A stretch of 8,712 nt of DNA. Source: Syntrophaceae bacterium UBA7544. GTDB lineage: Bacteria; Desulfobacterota; Syntrophia; Syntrophales; Smithellaceae. The stretch spans positions 1 to 8,712 of the forward strand of contig DLME01000030.1 of the NCBI GenBank assembly GCA_002479215.1, in the 5' to 3' direction. Of this stretch, positions 1 through 5,597 are shown piece after piece. The translations under genes were made by a program, and so were the position numbers. The notes under the pieces are model-generated. The model saw only the letters and a program-made list of their open reading frames with translations. It searched no databases and was not told the origin of the DNA. Position 1 is the stretch's first letter. Each line of letters starts with the position of its first letter.

Positions 1-864
1 TGCTTTGCGAAATTTATGCCGCCAGTCCAACGCGCCGCGTTGAGCGGTAGTGCTGCAATTGGCATACATCCAATCCATACCGTTTTCATCAACCAGACGG
101 ATAAGGCTCTGTGTAAGTTCTTCCACAGTCTCATTAAATGCTTCGCTCGGAGTATGACCATGCTTACGCAACTCGTTGTACTGCGCTTCCATCATTCCGG
201 CCAGCGCCCCCATCAACACGCCGCGCTCACCGGTCAGATCACTATATACTTCCATCTGGAAAGTTGTGGGAAACAAGAAGCCGGAACCGATAGCGATACC
301 CAGCGCCAATGTTCTATCCTTAGCGCGGCCGGTAGCATCCTGATGAACTGCGAAACTGCTGTTAATGCCGCTGCCGTTCAGGAAATTTCTGCGAACACTG
401 AGTCCGGAGCCTTTAGGGGCGACCATAATCACGTCTACAAAATCAGGCGGAATCACGCCGGTCTGGTCTTTGTACACGATGGAGAAACCATGTGAAAAAT
501 AAAGGGCGTCGCCTTTTTTGAGATTTGCTTTGACTTTGGGCCAGAGCATCATCTGCGCCGCATCCGATACCAGATATTGGATAATAGTACCGCGTTTTAC
601 GGCTTCTTCAATGGAGAAAAGTGTTTTACCGGGAACCCAGCCATCAGCCACGGCTTTATCCCAATAGGACTTATCTTCCTTGGCCTGTCCGATTATTATA
701 TTGATGCCATTGTCTTTCATATTGAAGGCTTGTGCCGGGCCTTGAACGCCGTAACCGAGAACAGCCACCACTTCATTTTTTAAAACTTCCCGGGCTTTTT
801 TTAGAGAAAATTCTTCCGCCGTGATAATATTTTCTTGAACACCGCCAAAATTAATTTTTGCCAT
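1..864 (-). CDS. ilvC: Ketol-acid reductoisomerase, C-terminus cut by window edge
   Basis: This is the second enzyme of Val/Leu/Ile synthesis: it isomerises and reduces acetolactate or acetohydroxybutyrate, using NAD(P)H and Mg2+. The frame stays open for 288 residues from the ATG at 862-864 to the window edge. Visible features are a Rossmann dinucleotide motif GYGVQG (residues 37-42), FSHGF with H125, VAPKGSG with K151, and SDLTGERG with the metal ligands D209 and E213. E245 and E249 are the likely second metal pair. A ~30-residue N-terminal lead precedes the Rossmann fold. Wording such as INSSFAVHQDATG and MDWMYANCSTTAQRGALDW resembles the Bacteroidetes/plant-like branch more than the ~330-residue class I enzymes; this is from memory. 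The Shine-Dalgarno GGGAGG lies just upstream of the ATG. It is the third gene of ilvB-ilvN-ilvC, 53 bp after ilvN. Confidence 0.95.
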   Translation of the reverse strand, partial: MAKINFGGVQENIITAEEFSLKKAREVLKNEVVAVLGYGVQGPAQAFNMKDNGINIIIGQAKEDKSYWDKAVADGWVPGKTLFSIEEAVKRGTIIQYLVSDAAQMMLWPKVKANLKKGDALYFSHGFSIVYKDQTGVIPPDFVDVIMVAPKGSGLSVRRNFLNGSGINSSFAVHQDATGRAKDRTLALGIAIGSGFLFPTTFQMEVYSDLTGERGVLMGALAGMMEAQYNELRKHGHTPSEAFNETVEELTQSLIRLVDENGMDWMYANCSTTAQRGALDWRHKFRKA

Positions 865-878
865 AAGACCTCCCTGCT

Positions 879-892
879 TATTTAGCTAAATA
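879..892. repeat. Perfect 14-bp palindrome in the ilvN-ilvC gap
   Basis: TATTTAGCTAAATA is its own reverse complement. It lies between the ilvN stop and the ilvC Shine-Dalgarno sequence. There is no T-run typical of a terminator and no loop, so it is more like a DNA-binding dyad or an RNA-processing site than a terminator. The neighbourhood is AT-rich, so chance is possible. No function is assigned. Confidence 0.4.
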
Positions 893-917
893 GAAATTAT
901 TTTTTCAAATTAAAATA

Positions 918-1403
918 TCAGCCTTTTAAATCCAAAGCCACGATACCTGTTCTTGTGATATCGGTTACACCTAGGGGTTCCAACCGGGCAAGAGCAAGGT
1001 CGATTTGCGGTTTATCACCCGTAATTTCAAGAATTACAAAAGCATCGTTGGAGACTATTACCTTCCATTTGTAAGTGTCAATTGCTTTTTTTATCTGTTC
1101 TTTTTTATCCTCGGCGAAATTCAACCGAACGAGAATCATTTCACGGTGAATCGAGTCGACATTGGTTAAATCATCGACTTGAATGACATCGACAAGCCTC
1201 TGCAATTGGTTTTCGATTCTGGCAATAGTTGCCTGATTGCCGATAGTGGCCATTACTATTTTCGATATTTCGTATTTGGTGGTCGTATTCACGCAGAGAC
1301 TTTCAATATTGTAGCCTTTGCCGCCCAGTGTTCCCGCGATTCTCGCTAACACGTCCGGTTTATTGTGGACAAGTATCGAAATTATATGCTCTTTGTTTTC
1401 CAT
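918..1403 (-). CDS. ilvN: Acetolactate synthase small (regulatory) subunit
   Basis: This is the regulatory subunit of acetohydroxyacid synthase. It binds the IlvB catalytic subunit, raises its activity and normally confers feedback inhibition by valine. The protein has 161 residues, the usual length of the short bacterial form. An N-terminal ACT domain covers roughly residues 5-78 (HNKPDVLARIAGTLGGKGYN, then IESL). A second, ACT-like C-terminal domain follows (about 85-158: REMILVRLNF ... ITRTGIVALDL). The ligand-loop Asn is N14 and the GYNIESL motif is intact (N32). The position usually held by Gly in the NxxG turn is Asp17 (codon GAC at 1353-1355); see findings. The ATG at 1401-1403 is preceded by GAGAAAGGG. 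The gene starts 27 bp after the ilvB stop and is certainly co-transcribed with it. Confidence 0.96.
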   Translation of the reverse strand: MENKEHIISILVHNKPDVLARIAGTLGGKGYNIESLCVNTTTKYEISKIVMATIGNQATIARIENQLQRLVDVIQVDDLTNVDSIHREMILVRLNFAEDKKEQIKKAIDTYKWKVIVSNDAFVILEITGDKPQIDLALARLEPLGVTDITRTGIVALDLKG

Positions 1404-1430
1404 GCTGATTACCCTTTCTCTATATATTTA

Positions 1431-3134
1431 TTAATTGATCATTTCTCTGGTGCCCAGCTCCATTTCGCTGATGGATTCACCAGGACGCACCATGGGATAA
1501 ACGCATTCTTCACGGGAAACCTGAAAATCCATCAAAACAGGCTTATCGATAGAAAGCCCTTTTTGTAAAACCGGTTCCACTTCTCCCGGTTTTATCGCAC
1601 GCAAGCCTACGATGCCGTATGCTTCAGCCAATTTCACGAAGTCCGGAGCATAAGACATGTCTGTGTGCGAATAACGTTTTTCATAAAATAATTCCTGCCA
1701 CTGACGCACCATGCCCAGATAGCCATTATTTAAAAGAACGATTTTTACAGAAATGTTATACTGAGCGGCAGTGGCCAGTTCCTGAATATTCATTTGGATG
1801 CTGCCATCACCGGCGATATCCACAACTTGTTTATCGGGGAACGCGCACTTAACGCCGATAGCCGCGGGCAAACCGTAGCCCATTGTGCCCAGTCCGCCGG
1901 ACGTAATGAAAGTATTGGGCTTATCAAACTGGAAAAATTGCGCCGTCCACATCTGGTTCTGGCCGACTTCAGTGGTGACAATGACATTGCCTTTAGTCAA
2001 TTTGCGGAGCGTTTCGATGACATACTGTGGTTTGATAACCTGGCCGTTTTGACAGTATGTAAGCGGAACTTTTTCCCTCCATTCGGCAGTTTGCTTTAAC
2101 CATTCACTTCTTTCCGTTGGCAATGGTGTATAGTTATGTTCGGCCAAAAATTTAATCATGTCTCTAAGAGTGGCCTTAGTGTCGCCGATAATAGGTAACT
2201 CCACGACAACATTTCTGTTGATGGAGGAAGGATCAATATCGATTTGAATAATTTTAGCGTTGGCGGCGAAAGTTTCAATCGTGCCCGTGACGCGGTCGTC
2301 GAACCTTACTCCCACGGCGATAAGCAAGTCACAATGGCTGACTGCCATATTCGCGTAGAAGGTGCCGTGCATTCCCAACATGCCCAGCCAGAGCGGATCT
2401 GTTCCCGGAAAGGAGCCCAATCCCATCAGAGTGCCGGTGACGGGGATTTGATAGAGTCTTGCCAGTTCAGTCAGCTCTGCCGCAGCTTTGCCTAGAATGA
2501 CGCCGCCGCCGGTCATAATTAAAGGCTTTTTGGCCTGAGTCAGCATTTCTAAAACCTGAGCCATTTTCTTGGGGGCCGGCTTGTGAAATATATCATAGTT
2601 TCTAATCTTGATGCTGGCGGGATCGTAGTCGGTTTCCGTCGCCATCACGTTTTTAGGTAAGTCCACCAAAACCGGGCCCGGCCGCCCTGAGCGCGCGATG
2701 TGAAAAGCTTCCTTAATAGTTGAAGCAAGTTCTTCCACGCTCCTAACCAGAAAATTGTGTTTGGTGCATGGGCGCGTTATGCCCGTGATGTCAGATTCCT
2801 GAAAGGCATCGTTGCCGATCAATGCTGTCGGTACTTGCCCCGTAAAAACAACGATAGGTATGGAATCCATGTTGGCTGTGGCGATGCCGGTAACAGTGTT
2901 TGTGGCTCCCGGACCGGAAGTGACCAGACAGACGCCTACCTTTCCGGTAGCGCGGGCGTAGCCGTCAGCGGCATGCACTGCTCCCTGTTCATGACGAACC
3001 AGAATATGCTTAATATTACTTTTATAAAGTTGATCGTAAATATCCAGAACTGATCCACCCGGGTATCCGAAAATGATATCCACTTTTTCTTCTTCCAGCA
3101 TCTTCAGCAGAATTTGCGAACCTTTTAATTTCAT
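1431..3134 (-). CDS. ilvB: Acetolactate synthase large (catalytic) subunit, biosynthetic type
   Basis: This thiamine-diphosphate enzyme condenses pyruvate with pyruvate or 2-ketobutyrate, the first committed step of Val/Leu/Ile synthesis. Its 567 residues are the normal length. The N-terminal pyrimidine-binding domain holds the catalytic Glu49 in RHEQGAVHAADGYARATG, followed by VTSGPGATN (72-80). The middle FAD/dehydrogenase-like domain spans about 190-340 (RFDDRVTG at 278-285, IDIDPSSINRN). The C-terminal diphosphate-binding domain has GDGS (442-445) through NN (469-470), where D443 and N470 fit the Mg-ThDP motif. The tail GESISEMEL is typical of the anabolic enzyme rather than catabolic AlsS. 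The ATG at 3132-3134 has a TCGAGGTAAATAA ribosome site. It is the first structural gene of ilvBNC and sits behind the attenuator leader described separately. Confidence 0.97.
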   Translation of the reverse strand: MKLKGSQILLKMLEEEKVDIIFGYPGGSVLDIYDQLYKSNIKHILVRHEQGAVHAADGYARATGKVGVCLVTSGPGATNTVTGIATANMDSIPIVVFTGQVPTALIGNDAFQESDITGITRPCTKHNFLVRSVEELASTIKEAFHIARSGRPGPVLVDLPKNVMATETDYDPASIKIRNYDIFHKPAPKKMAQVLEMLTQAKKPLIMTGGGVILGKAAAELTELARLYQIPVTGTLMGLGSFPGTDPLWLGMLGMHGTFYANMAVSHCDLLIAVGVRFDDRVTGTIETFAANAKIIQIDIDPSSINRNVVVELPIIGDTKATLRDMIKFLAEHNYTPLPTERSEWLKQTAEWREKVPLTYCQNGQVIKPQYVIETLRKLTKGNVIVTTEVGQNQMWTAQFFQFDKPNTFITSGGLGTMGYGLPAAIGVKCAFPDKQVVDIAGDGSIQMNIQELATAAQYNISVKIVLLNNGYLGMVRQWQELFYEKRYSHTDMSYAPDFVKLAEAYGIVGLRAIKPGEVEPVLQKGLSIDKPVLMDFQVSREECVYPMVRPGESISEMELGTREMIN

Positions 3135-3179
3135 TTATTTACCTCGAGATTTATATATATTAAAATTTTACCCGCCGTA

Positions 3180-3209
3180 ACCCTGCGACTCGTTTTACTC
3201 GCGCAGGAT
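3180..3209 (-). other. Hairpin in the ilvB 5' untranslated region
   Basis: On the transcribed minus strand, ATCCTGCG (3209-3202) pairs with CGCAGGGT (3187-3180) around a 14-nt loop. That gives eight pairs including one G-U. No U-run follows, so it is not a terminator. It lies about 45 nt upstream of the ilvB start. Confidence 0.5.
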
Positions 3210-3220
3210 AGTTCGGCTAA

Positions 3221-3252
3221 CAAATTCCAGTTCACTTAGTTCCTGAAATTTG
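3221..3252 (-). other. Hairpin between the second attenuator terminator and ilvB
   Basis: On the minus strand, CAAATTTCAG (3252-3243) pairs with CTGGAATTTG (3230-3221), ten pairs with one U-G, around a 12-nt loop. It lies directly downstream of the second terminator and is part of the structured 5' region of the read-through ilv mRNA. It could be an RNA stabiliser, part of the attenuation fold or a DNA dyad. Confidence 0.5.
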
Positions 3253-3265
3253 AGCCTCACTAATT

Positions 3266-3302
3266 AAAAAAGCCGCTAGTTTCTTTTAAGAAAAGCGGCT
3301 TT
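3266..3302 (-). terminator. Second Rho-independent terminator of the ilv leader
   Basis: Minus-strand arms AAAGCCGCT (3302-3294) and AGCGGCTTT (3277-3269) form nine pairs. The 3' arm runs straight into a run of six T (3271-3266). The 16-nt interior can fold further, with TTTCT pairing with AGAAA. It points toward ilvB and lies between the leader peptide and ilvB. It is either a fail-safe copy of the first terminator or the second stage of a two-step attenuator. Confidence 0.85.
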
Positions 3303-3308
3303 ACTGCT

Positions 3309-3346
3309 AAAACAAAAAAGCCGCGGGATTTAGGGGCTCGCGGCTT
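3309..3346 (-). terminator. First Rho-independent terminator (attenuator) of the ilv leader
   Basis: Minus-strand arms AAGCCGCG (3346-3339) and CGCGGCTT (3325-3318) form eight pairs, six of them G-C, around a 13-nt loop. A U-tract follows (TTTTTTGTTTT, 3319-3309). It begins 12 nt after the leader-peptide stop codon, the position expected for an amino-acid attenuator terminator. Its loop holds CCCC, which can pair with GGGG in the leader peptide codons. Confidence 0.9.
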
Positions 3347-3375
3347 GTATCTTTTATGTTATTTCTTAAAGATAC
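3347..3375 (-). other. Leader hairpin spanning the leader-peptide stop codon
   Basis: Minus-strand GTATCTTT (3375-3368) is perfectly complementary to AAAGATAC (3354-3347), with a 13-nt loop that contains the leader stop codon TAA. It abuts the 5' arm of the first terminator without overlapping it. A ribosome terminating at the stop would melt it. A stalled ribosome upstream would let it form, where it could serve as the core of a larger antiterminator. Confidence 0.6.
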
Positions 3376-3466
3376 AGAGAGCGGCAGACCCCCTGAGTAC
3401 TACTACGAGTACCCTGACGATGTTAATTATCAGGTTATTGCCGCAGGTTTTTTCTTTAAGAAACAT
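3359..3466 (-). CDS. ilv operon leader peptide (branched-chain attenuator peptide)
   Basis: This is a 35-residue ORF that is probably translated only for regulation. Fourteen residues are Leu, Ile or Val. In residues 12-24 (LIINIVRVLVVVL) eleven of thirteen are branched-chain, including the codon series GTA CTC GTA GTA GTA CTC. The ATG at 3464-3466 has a strong Shine-Dalgarno sequence, GAGGA (3479-3475), eight nt upstream. The TAA stop lies at 3359-3361, 12 nt before the first terminator hairpin. Low Leu-, Ile- or Val-tRNA charging would stall the ribosome in this run. It matches the role of the enteric ilvL/ivbL peptides by position and composition, not by sequence identity, so I give no symbol. 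The peptide ends FKK. A 7-pair hairpin lies inside the Val/Leu codon run. Confidence 0.88.
   Translation of the reverse strand: MFLKEKTCGNNLIINIVRVLVVVLRGSAALCIFKK
3395..3414 (-). other. Hairpin formed by the Val/Leu codon run
   Basis: Minus-strand GGGTACT (3414-3408) can pair with AGTACTC (3401-3395) around a 6-nt loop; one pair is G-U. The arms and loop are the control codons themselves. This would be a candidate RNA-polymerase pause or '1:2'-type hairpin that the leading ribosome opens. It partly reflects the repeated GTA/CTC codons, so confidence is limited. Confidence 0.45.
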
Positions 3467-3493
3467 AATGTAATTCCTCGCGAATTTAAGTAT

Positions 3494-3522
3494 CTAATAA
3501 CGAAAAAAAAAGTATTTGTCAA
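3494..3522 (-). promoter_or_regulatory. ilv operon sigma-70-type promoter
   Basis: On the minus strand a perfect -35 box TTGACA (3522-3517) is followed by a 17-bp spacer and TATTAG (3499-3494, four of six matches to TATAAT). The spacer holds a run of nine T. The predicted start is near 3487, about 20 nt before the leader-peptide ATG. The -35 lies only 24 bp after the stop of the upstream PBP gene. Confidence 0.75.
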
Positions 3523-3546
3523 GTCTCTTTATAAGCTCCTGAATTT

Positions 3547-5586
3547 TTATCGAAATATATCTTCCTTTTCTTCGGGGAAATCGTCAGATTTTTCACTGGG
3601 CTGCGCGCTATCCAGAAAACATTCGTAAATAGTTCCTTTATCTGATTCGCTTGCCGGCCTTCCGGTTTTAGGATCGACTTTGATAAAAACGATACCTTCC
3701 GGCGCGGGAAAGGTTTCCGCAGGAACGTTTTGTAGTACTTTTTCCATAAAATACAACCAAATAGGCGCCGCTGCTCTTCCGCCTACTTCTTGTTTGCCCA
3801 AAGATATTTCCTGATCGAAACCTACCCAAACTCCGGTAATCAGGGAAGGAGTAAAACCGATAAACCAGGCGTCACGAAAATCATTCGTCGTTCCCGTTTT
3901 TCCGGCAACCGGTCTTCCTATGCTTTTGACCCGCCTGCCGGTACCGCTTTCTACAACATCCCGCATAATGTAAGAGGTCATGAAAGCAATACGGGGATCG
4001 ATCACTTGTTCCGTTTGAACTTTAGTTTCTTCAAAAACGTTACCGGTGCGATCAACAATTTTTTTAATGAAATAAGGAGTTACTTTTTTGCCCTGATTCG
4101 CCAAAACATCATAAGCTCTTACAAGTTCCTCCAGGGTTACGCCCGACACACCAAGTGCCAGCGATAGTGTCCGCGTTATAGGAGAAGAAATCCCCATATT
4201 CGTGGCGTAAGATGCCGCGTAATCAACGCCGATTTCCTGCAGAATTTTAATTGTTACGATATTTCGTGATTGAACAAGAGCAGTCCTCATGGTAGTAGGC
4301 CCTAAGAATTTTTCATCAAAGTTTCTTGGTTTCCAGAGGCCGTCTTCTGCAGTTGGATCTTCTATTACAATAGGAGAATCGACAAAGCGCGTCGAAGGAT
4401 TCAATCCCTTGTCGAATGCTGCCGTATAGATCAACGGTTTAAAAGCAGAGCCGGCCTGTCTGCGGGATTGGGTCGCACGGTTGAACTCACTCTTATTGAA
4501 ATCGCGGCCCCCGACCATCGCGCGAATAGCGCCGGTTTTCACATCCATAGAGAACAGCGCTCCTTGCACAAGCCCACGCTCGTATTTTTGCCTTTCTTCC
4601 AATTCCGTCAAGCCTTTTTCCACAGCATCACGTGCGTCTTGTTGCGCGGATAAATTCAAAGTCGTATATATTGATAGACCTTCCTTATATAGAACGTCGG
4701 CGCCATATTTTTCCTGCACGTAGCGGCGGACATTTTCCACAAAATAAGCCGCGATTTTATCTTTGGGTTTCATGGACCGCAACTGCAACGGAGCAGCAAA
4801 TGCTTTGTCCATTTCTTCCTTGGATATGTAGCCGTCTTCCACCATACGCGCGAGAACGTAAGCTTGTCTTTGTTTTGCTTTATCGAAATAGAGAAATGGA
4901 GAATACGTATTGGGTGCCTTCGGCAGGCCGGCTAAAAGCGCTGCCTCGGGCAGGGTCAACTCCTTGGCAGTTTTGCCAAAGTAACCGAGCGCTGCCGATT
5001 CTATTCCGTAAGTTCCGTGTCCCAGATAAATCTGATTCAAATATAAATTTAAAATTTCATCTTTGGAAAGATACTTATCTATTTTATAAGCGAGAATAAC
5101 TTCCTTCAGTTTGCGGATATACTTTTTTTCCGGTGAAAGATACATCATCTTTGCTACTTGCTGAGTAATGGTGCTGGCGCCCTGGACGATATGCCCTGCT
5201 TCAAAATTTTTGAACATCGCACGAAAAATGCTTTGAAAATCCAGTCCCTGATGCTGGTAGAAACGGGAGTCTTCCGAGGCAACAAAAGCATAGTGGACTA
5301 CCTTCGGAACTTCCTCTATCTTCACTATTTTTCTATCTTCCAAGAAAAACTCATCAACCAACTCATTGTTGTCATCGTAAACTCGGGAAGCTATGCTGGG
5401 GCGGTAATCTTTAAGCGTATCAATGCTGGGGAGATCCAAAGTCAGGGCGTAGTAGATAATAGTTCCGCCAACTATTACGAATAAGATAATGATGATTAAG
5501 CCCAGAAAAATGGCAAAAAGCGTGGAAAGCTTCTTAATTTCCCCATCAGTCTCGATACTTAATTTTATACGACGGCGTATGGTCAT
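3547..5586 (-). CDS. mrcA: Bifunctional class A penicillin-binding protein (PBP1A family)
   Basis: This inner-membrane enzyme polymerises lipid II glycan and cross-links the peptides. The 679 residues show a short basic cytoplasmic N-terminus, one membrane segment (about 21-47), and a GT51 glycosyltransferase domain with EDSRFYQHQG (catalytic E105), GASTITQQ (136-143) and RKLKE (158-162). The transpeptidase domain has SAFK (catalytic S380), SRN (440-442) and KTGT (563-566). Every catalytic motif is present. It is shorter than the ~850-residue E. coli PBP1A: little lies between the two domains (about 270-340), so the OB/ODD insertion is reduced or absent. The tail (660-679) is acidic. The start is 11 bp after the tatC stop and I see no clear Shine-Dalgarno, which suggests translational coupling. 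PBP1A versus other class A PBPs cannot be settled from sequence alone. Confidence 0.93.
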   Translation of the reverse strand: MTIRRRIKLSIETDGEIKKLSTLFAIFLGLIIIILFVIVGGTIIYYALTLDLPSIDTLKDYRPSIASRVYDDNNELVDEFFLEDRKIVKIEEVPKVVHYAFVASEDSRFYQHQGLDFQSIFRAMFKNFEAGHIVQGASTITQQVAKMMYLSPEKKYIRKLKEVILAYKIDKYLSKDEILNLYLNQIYLGHGTYGIESAALGYFGKTAKELTLPEAALLAGLPKAPNTYSPFLYFDKAKQRQAYVLARMVEDGYISKEEMDKAFAAPLQLRSMKPKDKIAAYFVENVRRYVQEKYGADVLYKEGLSIYTTLNLSAQQDARDAVEKGLTELEERQKYERGLVQGALFSMDVKTGAIRAMVGGRDFNKSEFNRATQSRRQAGSAFKPLIYTAAFDKGLNPSTRFVDSPIVIEDPTAEDGLWKPRNFDEKFLGPTTMRTALVQSRNIVTIKILQEIGVDYAASYATNMGISSPITRTLSLALGVSGVTLEELVRAYDVLANQGKKVTPYFIKKIVDRTGNVFEETKVQTEQVIDPRIAFMTSYIMRDVVESGTGRRVKSIGRPVAGKTGTTNDFRDAWFIGFTPSLITGVWVGFDQEISLGKQEVGGRAAAPIWLYFMEKVLQNVPAETFPAPEGIVFIKVDPKTGRPASESDKGTIYECFLDSAQPSEKSDDFPEEKEDIFR

Positions 5587-5597
5587 AATATTAGCAA

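Larger units (their letters stand above)
3309..3487 (-). promoter_or_regulatory. ilvBNC transcription attenuator leader
   Basis: The expected transcript start near 3487 is followed by leader peptide, alternative hairpins and a terminator, all before ilvB. A candidate antiterminator pairs GGGGTCTGC (3392-3384, leader codons 25-28) with GCGAGCCCC (3341-3333). It has six Watson-Crick pairs, two G-U and one mismatch. It would take away the 5' arm and loop of the first terminator. The intervening 3347-3375 stem would fold inside it. The leader layout is seen directly; the switching mechanism is inferred by analogy with enteric ilv, leu and his attenuators. Confidence 0.8.

Noticed and set aside
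16..495. A 159-codon open frame on the plus strand
   Set aside because: It lies antisense to ilvC, whose protein is clearly recognisable over the same bases. The plus-strand translation shows no family resemblance and has no good ribosome site.
3401..3421. A short tandem repeat based on GTA units
   Set aside because: It is explained by consecutive Val codons in the leader peptide and is not an independent repeat element.
3135..3487. A T-box riboswitch as the regulator of ilvBNC
   Set aside because: I could not find the conserved T-box sequence or a specifier-loop architecture. The Leu/Ile/Val-rich leader peptide explains the region better.
3356..3628. A 90-codon open frame on the plus strand
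   Set aside because: It is antisense to the ilv leader peptide, the ilv promoter and the end of the PBP gene. Its tyrosine-rich start merely reflects the reverse complement of the Val codon run.
4632..5099. A 155-codon open frame on the plus strand inside the PBP gene
   Set aside because: It is a shadow of the well-conserved glycosyltransferase/transpeptidase coding sequence; no recognisable domain or ribosome site.
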